DNA of 64,000 nt from Amycolatopsis tolypomycina (GTDB lineage Bacteria > Actinomycetota > Actinomycetes > Mycobacteriales > Pseudonocardiaceae), in assembly GCF_900105945.1 (NCBI RefSeq), contig NZ_FNSO01000004.1:5270001-5334000 (forward strand), in the 5' to 3' direction. Made by a program: the position numbers and the translations under genes. Below are positions 48,754 to 57,089 of the stretch, piece after piece. Numbering within the stretch: the stretch's first letter is position 1; the number at the start of each line of letters is the position of its first letter. The notes beneath the pieces were generated by a model. That model had not been told where the DNA came from. It was given only the letters and a program-made list of their open reading frames with translations, and ran no database searches.

Positions 48754-48921
48754 TCATCGCTGCAACCAGGCCGAGGCGGAGAGCGGCGCGGAGCCGTGGA
48801 ACGTCGGCGCGGCCGGTTCCGCCGCGCTTCCGGCGGCCACCGCGAAACCCGCGACGGCGCCGACCACGAACGCGGCGAAGACCGATTTCACCAGGGTCAG
48901 AATCTTGCAGTAGACGTTCAC
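48754..48921 (-). CDS. Small exported peptide, 55 residues
   Basis: The frame begins VNVYCKILTLVKSVFAAFVV and continues as a classic Sec signal (helix to GFAVAAGSAA), leaving a mature peptide of about 20-25 residues (EPAAPTFHGSAPLSASAWLQR). GGGGAG lies 8 bases before GTG 48921. It is the first of three closely spaced minus-strand genes: this peptide, the 14-residue peptide and the regulator-like protein. Confidence 0.6.
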   Translation of the reverse strand: MNVYCKILTLVKSVFAAFVVGAVAGFAVAAGSAAEPAAPTFHGSAPLSASAWLQR

Positions 48922-49032
48922 GACAAGGGCTCCCCGACCTCGCTCGGAAATGACGTCCGGCCGGATGGCATCGCATTCTTTCCGGCCGGGTTCCAGGATC
49001 ACCCGGGCGGGCGTGACGTCACATGTCCGCTG

Positions 49033-49737
49033 TCACGGGCCTTGTGTGCCGTTTGGCTCAGAGTGGGCGAAGGCGCTCAGCACGCGGAGCTCGCGGATGA
49101 GGAAGCGGCGCCGGCCGGTCTCGACGATCCCGCGTTCCCGCAGCAGGCGCAGCGCCCGGGCGACGGTACGCCGGGCGGCGCCGATCTGCGCGGCGACGTC
49201 CTCCTGCGACAGGGCGTCGACGACGACGCCCTCCGGCACGGTCCGGCCGCGCTCCTCGGCCAGCCGGACCAGTACCGCCGCGACCCGGCGGCTGACGTCG
49301 TAGGCGGCCGCGTCGAGCCGGGCGGACTCGGCGTTGCGGAGCCGGGCCGCGACCGTCTTGATCGTCGCGACGGCGATCGCCGGCCGGGCGTGCAGGACGT
49401 CGACGAACTCGGCGCCGGTGAGCTGGAAAACGGTGCAGGGTTCGATCGCGCGCACCGACGCCGACCGCGGCCGCCCGGTGACCGCCGCGAGATCGCCGAG
49501 CACCTCGCCGGGGCCGCGCAGCCCGAAGAGCACCTCGCGGCCGTCTTCCACGATCTTGGAGACGCGCACCCAGCCGGAGACGAGCACGTGGACGTGGTCC
49601 GACGGGTCGCCCTCCATGAGCACGACGTCGTTCGCCCGGAACCGGCGGCGGGTGCCGCGGGCGAGCAGGTACTCGCGATCGGCGTCGGCGAGGTAAGTGA
49701 GGAGCGCGTCCTCACCGGTTTCGTCGTGCCCGCCCAT
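49033..49737 (-). CDS. Crp/Fnr-family transcriptional regulator
   Basis: The 234-residue regulator has a cyclic-nucleotide-like barrel (residues 25-135: VVLMEGDPSDHVHVLVSGWVRVSK, RGPGEVLGDLAAVTGRPRSASVRA) and a C-terminal winged helix (ALSQEDVAAQIGAARRTVARALRLLRERGIVE). The phosphate-cassette arginine/serine pair is replaced by a RPRSAS pattern, so cAMP binding is possible. I chose ATG 49737 (MGGHDETGEDALL). No Fnr cysteines are present. It is divergent from rnhA. Confidence 0.9.
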   Translation of the reverse strand: MGGHDETGEDALLTYLADADREYLLARGTRRRFRANDVVLMEGDPSDHVHVLVSGWVRVSKIVEDGREVLFGLRGPGEVLGDLAAVTGRPRSASVRAIEPCTVFQLTGAEFVDVLHARPAIAVATIKTVAARLRNAESARLDAAAYDVSRRVAAVLVRLAEERGRTVPEGVVVDALSQEDVAAQIGAARRTVARALRLLRERGIVETGRRRFLIRELRVLSAFAHSEPNGTQGP

Positions 49738-49811
49738 GGCTCCCCTCCGGAGACTCACCGTAACCCGGCGTGGCCGCCTTCGGCGAGGGGCGCGACCGGT
49801 AGGGTCGCCGC

Positions 49812-50273
49812 GTGGACGTGGAGATCTACACCGACGGCGCGTGCAGCGGGAACCCCGGACCGGGCGGCTGGGGCGCGGTGCTGCGCTACGGCAGGCACGA
49901 GCGCGAGCTGTACGGCGGCGAGGCCACGCCGACGACGAACAACCGCATGGAGCTCACGGCGCCGATCCGGGCGCTGGAGAGCCTGACCCGGCCGTCGCAG
50001 GTCCGCGTCTACACGGACAGCACGTACGTCCGCAACGGCATCACGCAGTGGCTGCCGCGCTGGAAGAGCAACGGCTGGCAGACGGCGGCGCGCGCCCCGG
50101 TGAAGAACGCGGACCTCTGGCAGCGCCTGGACGCGGCCATCGGCGGCCACCAGGTCGAGTGGCTGTGGGTGAAGGGCCACGCGGGACACCCGGAGAACGA
50201 GCGAGCCGACCGGCTCGCGGTGCGGGGTGCCCAGGAGGCGCGGGAGACCGGGAAGCCGGTCAACGCCGGCTAG
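49812..50273 (+). CDS. rnhA: Ribonuclease HI
   Basis: RNase HI cuts the RNA strand of RNA-DNA hybrids. The 153-residue protein has the four carboxylates of the active site in order: [41 protein letters not shown] and [16 protein letters not shown]. The basic handle segment ([20 protein letters not shown]) is present. GTG start. Confidence 0.97.
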   Translation: MDVEIYTDGACSGNPGPGGWGAVLRYGRHERELYGGEATPTTNNRMELTAPIRALESLTRPSQVRVYTDSTYVRNGITQWLPRWKSNGWQTAARAPVKNADLWQRLDAAIGGHQVEWLWVKGHAGHPENERADRLAVRGAQEARETGKPVNAG

Positions 50274-50334
50274 TCCCGTGTGGACGGTCACGGCGCCGTC
50301 GGCCGGCCGGCGGCCGCCGTGGCAGAATTCCCCG

Positions 50335-50715
50335 GTGCCTCCCGCTCCGTGCCCGTGCGGCCTCGCCGAGTCCTACGCAGCCTGCTGCGGCCGGTTCCAC
50401 GACGGCGGGCTCACCGCGCCGACCGCCGAACTGCTGATGCGCTCGCGCTTCAGCGCCTTCGCCGTCGGCGACACCGGGTACCTGCTGCGCACCTGGCACC
50501 CGGACACCCGCCCGCGGCACCTCGCGCTCGACCCCGGCCAGGAGTGGACGCGGCTGGAGATCCTCGGCCGCACCGGGGGCGGGCTGCTGCACGCCGAGGG
50601 CACCGTCGAGTTCCGGGCGCACTACCGCCACCGCGGGCGGGACGGCTTCCTCGAGGAGAACAGCCGCTTCCGGCGTGACGACGGCCACTGGGTCTACCTC
50701 GACGCGCAGGCCTGA
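50335..50715 (+). CDS. YchJ-like UPF0225 / SEC-C motif protein
   Basis: The 126-residue protein starts with the SEC-C zinc motif CPCGLAESYAACCGRFHDGG, then the YchJ NTF2-like domain (AELLMRSRFSAFAVGDTGYLLRTWHP, FRAHYRHRGRDGFLEENSRF). It is of unknown function. It is the usual full length of the family. The GTG start lies 62 bases past rnhA. Confidence 0.88.
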   Translation: MPPAPCPCGLAESYAACCGRFHDGGLTAPTAELLMRSRFSAFAVGDTGYLLRTWHPDTRPRHLALDPGQEWTRLEILGRTGGGLLHAEGTVEFRAHYRHRGRDGFLEENSRFRRDDGHWVYLDAQA

Positions 50716-50746
50716 ACCCGCCCGCGTCGTGCTAAACAGTGCGGCG

Positions 50747-51978
50747 ATGGGAAAACTGACGCGCCGCGCCCGGGCGAAGGCGGACTACTTCGGCTTCATC
50801 GGCGCCCGGGAGTGGCCGCTCGCCGCCTCCGGGCTCGGGGTGCTGCTCGGCGTCGTCACCATCCTGCCGAGCGCCGTCGGCGTGGTGCTCTCGGTCGTCG
50901 CGCTCGGCCTCGGCGTCGCCACCTTCACCCGGGACGTCCGGCTGCTGCGCCGCCGGTGGGCCGGGTTCGAGTTCACCACCATCGCCGCCCCCTTCCCCAC
51001 CGCGGAGCTGCCGCCGCCGTCCGCCTACCCGGAGGCGGCCTACCTGGCCGTGCCCGCACGCGGAACCGCGCTGGTCAGCGCCGCGATCGACCGCGCCCTG
51101 CAGGAAGAACGGCACACCGTCGACGTCGCCGAGGAGCCCTACCGGCTGCCGCCGTCGCTCAAGGCGACCGCGCCGCACGTCCTCCCGTTGCGCGCCCGCG
51201 GCCGGCTGCTGTTCAACGGCCCGGTCGTCGGCATGCGCGGCGACCCGCTGCCCGCCGCCGGCGCGCGGCCCGCGCCGATCCGGCTGCACCGGGCCCGGTT
51301 CTTCGACGCCGTCTGCTCGAACGAGCTCGGCACGCTCCGCATCACGCGCACCGAAACCGGCGAAGAGTACGACCTGCGCACGGCCGAGCTGACCGACTCC
51401 GCCGGCGCGCTGCGCGAGCTGAGCAGCAGCGAGCTGGCCGACCACGTCGGCGTCTCCACGGTCGCGTTCACCACGGACGGCAAGCTCGTCACGGTCCGGC
51501 AGTCCCCGCTCAACGCCTGAGCGGGCTGCTGCTGGCGCCGTCGGGCAGCGGCTCGCTCGAGCCCCGCGACCTGCGCACGCCGGACGGTGGCACCCGCCGG
51601 TTCCTGCACACCGCGGTCCGCGCCGGGATGGACCGCGAACTGTGCGAGGAGAGCGGCCTCACCCCCGCGGACGTCCGCAGGACGAAGGTGGTCGGCTTCG
51701 CGCGCTGGATGGAACGCGGCGCCAAGCCCGAGTTCTTCGGGCTGACCGAGCTGGCGGTCGACAGCGCCGAGGTCGCCCGGCGCCGCCCGGTCAGCGGCGA
51801 ACGGCTCTACAGCGCGGGCCTGACGCTCTTCGACGTCGACCTCCCCGCGATCGGCGCCGCGCTGGCCGGCGGTGTCCCGCTCAGCGAGGCACTGCCGCAC
51901 CGGCTTTGGGAGGACGGTTCCCTGCCACTCCTGCTGGCCCTGCGGGCCGCCGCGGCCTGGCAGGCCGCCCGCGCCTGA
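50747..51978 (+). pseudogene. Membrane-anchored Nudix-like protein split by a frameshift
   Basis: The first part (50747-51520) has two N-terminal helices (EWPLAASGLGVLLGVVTIL) and ends in FTTDGKLVTVRQSPLNA just where a Nudix core should go on. The adjoining frame, open from CTG 51517, reads SGLLLAPSGSGSLEPRDL and then the Nudix-like box RELCEESGLTPADV, to a stop at 51978. One missing base near 51515 would join them into about 410 residues. The Nudix box lacks the usual first Glu. It is either a decayed gene, a sequencing error or two genes overlapping by CTGA. Confidence 0.6.
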
Positions 51979-52028
51979 CGAATCACCCTGTTCCCGGCGT
52001 GACCGGGCCGCTACGATCGTCCGCAATT

Positions 52029-52047
52029 GTTAGGAAAGTTCCCTAAC
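52029..52047. promoter_or_regulatory. ROK/CsnR-type operator before csxA
   Basis: GTTAGGAAAGTTCCCTAAC is a 19-bp palindrome with one mismatch, just downstream of a -10-like TACGAT (52012-52017). From memory, the same type of site controls actinomycete chitosanase genes through the ROK repressor CsnR. No ROK gene is in the window, so it would act in trans. Confidence 0.6.
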
Positions 52048-52092
52048 GATAGGCCTGTCCCCCGCCGCCGTGGGTGCCTAGGAGGCGCGCTA

Positions 52093-55000
52093 GTGAGCTA
52101 TCGGCAGAGAAGAACCCGGACCCTCCTCGCGGCGGCCGCGCTGGCCGTCGCGGCGACCGGGGCGACCGTCCCGGCCGCGACCGGACAGGAACCGGCGAGC
52201 GTGGTGGCCGCGGCCGCGGCGACCGCCGTGCCCGGCTTCCTGATCCAGACGTCGGCGCAGGTCAGCGACGACTCCGCGGTCTCCAAACCCGGCTTCAACA
52301 CCGCCGGCTGGTACCCGGTCGGCCCGCGCTCGACCGTCTACGCCGGCCTGCTGGCCAACGGCAAGTACGCCGACCCGTTCTACTCGACGAACATGAAGAA
52401 CGTGCCGGTCGCGGACTTCCAGGTCCCCTGGTGGTACCGCACCGACCTCACCGTCGCCGACACGTCCCAGCGCACCTACCTCGACTTCAGCGGCGTGCTG
52501 TCCAAGGCCGACGTCTGGGTCAACGGCACGCGCGTCGCCGACAAGACGCAGGTCAACGGCGCCTACACCCGCCACGACCTCGACATCACCGCGCTGGTGA
52601 AGGCCGGCACGAACAGCGTCGCGTTCAAGGTCTACCCGAACGACCCGAACAAGGACCTGTCGATGGGCTGGATCGACTGGGCGCAGACCCCGCCGGACCA
52701 GAACATGGGCATCGTGCGGGACGTCCTCGTCCGGCGCAGCGGCCCGGTGGCACTGCGCGGCGGCCACGTCGTCACGAAGCTGACCGGGACCGGCCACGCC
52801 GACCTGACGGTGAAGGCCGACGTCCGCAACGACAGCGCCGCCGCGGTGACGGCGACGGTGGCGGGCACGGTCGCCGGGCGCGCGATCAGCCAGACGGTTT
52901 CGCTGGCGGCGAAGGAGAAGAAGACCGTCACCTTCGGAGTGATCGGGATCGACAACCCGCAGCTGTGGTGGCCGGCCGGGATGGGCGGGCAGCCGCTGCA
53001 CGCCCTCGACCTGACCGCGAGCGTCGGCGGGACGGTGTCGGACTCCTCGCACTCGACCTTCGGCATCCGCCAGGTGACGGCGAACAAGAACGCGAGCGGC
53101 GGCCGGGCGTACACGATCAACGGGCGGCCGCTGCTGATCAAGGGCGGCGGCTACTCGCCGGACCTGTTCCTGCGCTGGAACGAGCAGTACGCGGCGGACA
53201 AGCTCGCCTACGTCAAGGACCTCGGGCTCAACACCGTGCGCCTGGAAGGCCACATCGAGCCGGACGAGTTCTTCGACCTCGCCGACCGGATGGGCGTGCT
53301 GACGCTGCCCGGCTGGGAGTGCTGCGACAAGTGGGAGGGCCAGGTCAACGGCAGCGAGAAGGGCGACCCCTGGACCGCCGCCGACTACCCCATCGCCAAG
53401 GCGTCGATGACGGCCGAGGCCGAGCGGCTGCGCGACCACCCGAGCGTCATCTCGTTCCTCATCGGCAGCGACTTCGCCCCGGACGCGACGATCGAGAAGA
53501 ACTACCTCGACGCGCTGAGCGCCGCGGACTGGCCGACGCCGGTGGTGCCGGCCGCGTCGGCGAAGTCGTCGCCGCAGCTGGGGTCGTCCGGGATGAAGAT
53601 GAACGGGCCGTACGACTGGATCCCGCCGGTGTACTGGTACGACAAGGCGCACTCCGACGGCGGCGGCGCGTGGAGCTTCAACTCCGAAACCAGCGCCGGG
53701 CCGGACATCCCGACGATGGATACGCTCAAGCGGATGATGTCGGCGGGCGAGCTGGACACGATGTGGAAGAACCCGGCGGCCCCGCAGTACCACCGGTCCT
53801 CGTCGTCGACGTTCGGCAACCTGAAGCTGTTCGGCGACGCGCTGACCGGCCGCTACGGCAAGCCGTCGAGCCTCGACGACTTCGTCCGGAAAGCGCAGCT
53901 GGCGCAGTACGAGAACGTCCGCGCCGAGTTCGAGTCGCACTCGCGCAACTTCAGCGACGGCTCGAACCCGGCGACCGGGATCATCTACTGGATGCTCAAC
54001 AGCGGCTGGACGTCGCTGCACTGGCAGCTGTTCGACGCCTACCTCGACCAGAACGGCTCGTACTTCGGGGCCAAGAAGGCGAACGAGCCGCTGCACATCC
54101 AGTACTCGTACGACACGAAGTCGGTCGTGGTGGTCAACCACAACCACGACGCGGCGTCGGGCCTCACCGCCCGCGTGCAGCTGTTCAACCTGGACGGCAC
54201 CGCGAAGTTCGACCAGTCCAAGACCGTTTCGGTGGGCGGTGACGGCGCGAAGACGACGGCGCTGACCATCGGCTCGGTGAGCGGGCTGTCGACGACGTAC
54301 CTGGCGAAGCTGGTGCTCAGCGATGCGGCGGGCAAGGAGGTCAGCCGGAACGTGTACTGGCTGTCCACCAAGGCCGACACCCTGGACTGGGCCAACAGCG
54401 ACTGGTACTACACGCCGACGACGTCGTACGCGGACCTTTCGGGGCTGAACTCGCTGGCTCCGGTGACGCTCGGGTCTTCGGCGACCTCGACGGCGAACGG
54501 CGACGGCACCACGACGACCAAGGTGACGCTGTCGAACCCGGCGTCCGGCAAGGTGCCGGCGTTCTTCGTCGACGCGCACGTGGTCGGCGCGGCGGGCGCG
54601 CCGGTGCTGCCGGTCCGGTGGACCGACAACCAGGTCACCCTCTGGCCCGGCGAGTCCACGACGCTGACGGCGACGTACCGGACGGCGGATCTGAAGGGCG
54701 CCAAGCCTTCGGTGCGGGTCGCGGGCTGGAACACCGGGACGAAGACGATCCCGGCGGACGGCTCGGTCGACCCGGGCACCCCGGCCGACCACCAGGCCGA
54801 GGACGCGGCGATCACCAACGGCGTCGCGGAGTCGAACCACCTCGGCTACACCGGAAGCGGGTTCGTCAACTACGACAACGCGACCGGCAGCGCGGTGGAG
54901 TTCACGGTGAACGCGGCCGCGGCGGGCCCGGCGAACGTGGTCCTGCGGTTCGCGAACGGCACGACGACGAACCGCCCGATGGACATCTCGGTGAACGGCA

Positions 55001-55158
55001 CGAAGGTGGCATCCGGGGTGGCGTTCGGCGGCACGGGCAACTGGGACACGTGGCAGACGGTCACGGTGCCGGTGACGCTGACCGCCGGGACGAACAAGAT
55101 CAAGGCGACCGCGACGACCGCCAACGGCGGCCCGAACGTCGACAAGATCACCGTCTAG
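52093..55158 (+). CDS. csxA: Exo-beta-D-glucosaminidase (GH2, CsxA-like)
   Basis: The 1021-residue secreted enzyme removes glucosamine units from the non-reducing end of chitosan oligomers. After a signal peptide (to about residue 36) come the GH2 sugar-binding, Ig-like and barrel domains and a C-terminal CBM35 (residues about 900-1021). Long stretches agree with my memory of Amycolatopsis orientalis CsxA. The acid in IGSDFAPD (Asp 460) and the nucleophile in FNSETSAG (Glu 532) are 72 residues apart, like Asp 469 and Glu 541 there. AGGAGG precedes GTG 52093 by 8 bases. Confidence 0.95.
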   Translation: MSYRQRRTRTLLAAAALAVAATGATVPAATGQEPASVVAAAAATAVPGFLIQTSAQVSDDSAVSKPGFNTAGWYPVGPRSTVYAGLLANGKYADPFYSTNMKNVPVADFQVPWWYRTDLTVADTSQRTYLDFSGVLSKADVWVNGTRVADKTQVNGAYTRHDLDITALVKAGTNSVAFKVYPNDPNKDLSMGWIDWAQTPPDQNMGIVRDVLVRRSGPVALRGGHVVTKLTGTGHADLTVKADVRNDSAAAVTATVAGTVAGRAISQTVSLAAKEKKTVTFGVIGIDNPQLWWPAGMGGQPLHALDLTASVGGTVSDSSHSTFGIRQVTANKNASGGRAYTINGRPLLIKGGGYSPDLFLRWNEQYAADKLAYVKDLGLNTVRLEGHIEPDEFFDLADRMGVLTLPGWECCDKWEGQVNGSEKGDPWTAADYPIAKASMTAEAERLRDHPSVISFLIGSDFAPDATIEKNYLDALSAADWPTPVVPAASAKSSPQLGSSGMKMNGPYDWIPPVYWYDKAHSDGGGAWSFNSETSAGPDIPTMDTLKRMMSAGELDTMWKNPAAPQYHRSSSSTFGNLKLFGDALTGRYGKPSSLDDFVRKAQLAQYENVRAEFESHSRNFSDGSNPATGIIYWMLNSGWTSLHWQLFDAYLDQNGSYFGAKKANEPLHIQYSYDTKSVVVVNHNHDAASGLTARVQLFNLDGTAKFDQSKTVSVGGDGAKTTALTIGSVSGLSTTYLAKLVLSDAAGKEVSRNVYWLSTKADTLDWANSDWYYTPTTSYADLSGLNSLAPVTLGSSATSTANGDGTTTTKVTLSNPASGKVPAFFVDAHVVGAAGAPVLPVRWTDNQVTLWPGESTTLTATYRTADLKGAKPSVRVAGWNTGTKTIPADGSVDPGTPADHQAEDAAITNGVAESNHLGYTGSGFVNYDNATGSAVEFTVNAAAAGPANVVLRFANGTTTNRPMDISVNGTKVASGVAFGGTGNWDTWQTVTVPVTLTAGTNKIKATATTANGGPNVDKITV

Positions 55159-55163
55159 CTCCC

Positions 55164-55209
55164 GACCGAGGGGGCGCCACTTTCACGTGAAAGTGGCGCC
55201 CCCTCGGTC
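55164..55209. terminator. 46-bp perfect palindrome between csxA and carboxylesterase genes
   Basis: Two 23-base arms meet without a loop at the core ACTTTCACGTGAAAGT, with outer arms of GAGGGGGCGCC type. It lies 5 bases after the csxA stop and overlaps the end of the convergent esterase gene, so it can terminate both. It shares its core with 34673-34702. Confidence 0.85.
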
Positions 55210-56593
55210 ACTCCCACAGCAGGCGCTGCTCCCGGTCGGGGTCGGAAACCGTCGTGGAGACGTCGTCGAACAGGTGCGTGACGCGGTCGGCGCTCGTGTA
55301 GCGCGGCCACCCGGGGTCGCCCGTCGTGGTGAACCGGACCCACGCCTCGAACATCTCCGTCGCCACCGCCTGCATCCGCTCGGCCGGGAACGGGCGGCCG
55401 GCGAACAGGAACCGCCAGTTGCGGTTGCGGATGTCGTCGAACATCAACGGCAGGTCGAGCCCGTGCGCGGCGCCGAGCCCCTTGCCGCGCGGGGCGATCC
55501 GCCAGTCGAGGCGGTACATCCAGGCGTTCGGCTGTTTTTCGGCGAACCGGATCGCCGGGATCCACCAGTCCGCCGCCGTCAGCGCGCGGTTGCGGCCCTG
55601 GTCTTCGGGCCAGCCGAGTACGTCGTTATACGCGGCGACGGCCTTCTCGACCTGCTCGGGGGACAGCATCGTCGAGCCGACGCCCAGCAGCTTCGCGCCA
55701 CCCGACTGCAGCCAGCTGAACAGGTCCTCCTCGTCGGCCGTCGTCCCGATGAGCAGCGGGACCTCGCGCACGCCGTCGAGCGGCCGGTGCGGGAGCAGCT
55801 CGTCGCCGACCACCACGCGGTAGGTGACCTTGGTGCCCGAGAGCGCCGAAACCCGTTGCTGCGCCTCGAGGATCCGCGTCACGGGCAGCGTCGCCAGCTC
55901 GCCCGGCGACGCGTCCAGTTCGGCGAGGACCGCTTCGGCCACGGCCGCGCCTTCGGCCGGGGTGTGCACGACCGAGCCGACGCCGGTGCCGCTCTGCACG
56001 ATCGCCCGGTGGACGAGCCCGCGGGTGGCGGGCACGGCCAGCAGCGTCCCGACGGTGCGCCCGCCGTTGGACTGCCCGGCCAGCGTGACGCGGCCGGGAT
56101 CACCGCCGAAGGCACCGACGTTGTCCCGCACCCACTCGAGGGCGGCGACCTGGTCGCGCAGGGACAGGTTCGAGTCGGCGACGCCGGGCAGGTGCAGCAT
56201 CCCGAGCACGCCGAGCCGGTAGGCGATGGTCACGACGACCACGCCCCGCCGCGCGTACGCGGACGCGTCGAACTGGTGCGGCGCGCCGAGCACACCGCCG
56301 CCACCGTGGATCCACACCAGCACGGGGTACGAGCCGGGTTGCGCGGGCGCGTAGACGTTGAGGGCGAGACAGTCTTCGTCACCGGTGAAGCCACGCCCGG
56401 TCAGCTCGGGCTGCGGCGCGCGGGGCGCCCACTTCGTCGCGTCGCGAACGCCCGGCCACGGCGACACCGGATGCGGGGCGCGGAAGCGCAGCTCGCCCAC
56501 CGGGGGCGCGGCGTAGGGCACGCCGAGGAAGGTCCGGACCCCGTTCGCTTCGGACCCGCGCAGGGCGCCGGCCGTGATCTCCACCGTCGTCAC
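55208..56593 (-). CDS. Type B carboxylesterase
   Basis: The 461-residue alpha/beta hydrolase has the type B signatures: FLGVPYAAPPVGELRFRAP, DEDCLALNVYAP, the oxyanion HGGGGVLGAP, and the nucleophile elbow LAGQSNGGRTV, where GQSNG stands for the usual GESAG. The acid and the histidine follow in GTTADEEDLF and AAHGLDLP. There is no signal peptide, so it is cytoplasmic. Its substrate is unknown. It ends in the palindrome shared with csxA. Confidence 0.9.
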   Translation of the reverse strand: MTTVEITAGALRGSEANGVRTFLGVPYAAPPVGELRFRAPHPVSPWPGVRDATKWAPRAPQPELTGRGFTGDEDCLALNVYAPAQPGSYPVLVWIHGGGGVLGAPHQFDASAYARRGVVVVTIAYRLGVLGMLHLPGVADSNLSLRDQVAALEWVRDNVGAFGGDPGRVTLAGQSNGGRTVGTLLAVPATRGLVHRAIVQSGTGVGSVVHTPAEGAAVAEAVLAELDASPGELATLPVTRILEAQQRVSALSGTKVTYRVVVGDELLPHRPLDGVREVPLLIGTTADEEDLFSWLQSGGAKLLGVGSTMLSPEQVEKAVAAYNDVLGWPEDQGRNRALTAADWWIPAIRFAEKQPNAWMYRLDWRIAPRGKGLGAAHGLDLPLMFDDIRNRNWRFLFAGRPFPAERMQAVATEMFEAWVRFTTTGDPGWPRYTSADRVTHLFDDVSTTVSDPDREQRLLWE

Positions 56594-56613
56594 GCCGCCA
56601 GCCTACGAACTTG

Positions 56614-56633
56614 CCCTGGAGCGCGCTCCAGGG
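56614..56633. promoter_or_regulatory. MerR-type operator palindrome
   Basis: CCCTGGAGCGCGCTCCAGGG is a perfect 20-bp palindrome. It overlaps a -35-like TTGCCC (56611-56616) and stands 15 bases before ATG 56649. MerR-family regulators bind such GC-centred palindromes in long-spacer promoters. No MerR gene is in the window. Confidence 0.6.
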
Positions 56634-56648
56634 TGTTGGCTACGACCC

Positions 56649-57056
56649 ATGAGCGCAGCGGACAACAAGCAGCTCCTCGAAACGGCCTTCGCCGCCTGGG
56701 CGACCGGCGACATCCGGCCGCTGCTCGCCGCCATGGCCGACGACGTGACCTGGACGGTCAGCGGGCACAACAGCTGGTCCGGCAGCTTCCGCGGCAAGGA
56801 CTCGGTCCGCCGCGACCTGCTCGGGCCGCTCGGCGCGCAGTTCGACGGCACCTACACCAGCACGGCGAGCCGGTTCGTCGCCGAGGACGACGTCGTCGTG
56901 GTCGAGACGCAGGGCAGCGTCGCCACGAAGACCGGGCAGCGCTACGACAACAAGTACTGCTTCGTCTTCCGCGTCGAAGAGGGCCGGATCCGCGAGATCA
57001 CCGAGTACATGGACACCCAGCTGGTCGCCGAAGTGCTGTCCGAGCTGGCCAGGTGA
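56649..57056 (+). CDS. SnoaL-like / ketosteroid-isomerase-fold protein
   Basis: The 135-residue protein has the NTF2-like cone fold of the SnoaL group (LLETAFAAWATGDIRPLLAAMADDVTWTVSG, YDNKYCFVFRVEEGRIREITEYMDTQL). Such proteins bind small hydrophobic ligands, some acting as isomerases or hydrolases; no catalytic dyad can be named here. No ribosome binding site precedes the ATG, and with a -10 box around 56638-56643 the transcript may be leaderless. It lies downstream of the MerR-type palindrome. Confidence 0.82.
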   Translation: MSAADNKQLLETAFAAWATGDIRPLLAAMADDVTWTVSGHNSWSGSFRGKDSVRRDLLGPLGAQFDGTYTSTASRFVAEDDVVVVETQGSVATKTGQRYDNKYCFVFRVEEGRIREITEYMDTQLVAEVLSELAR

Positions 57057-57089
57057 CACCCGCGCCAGGCGGCGGGTAATGATTACCCC

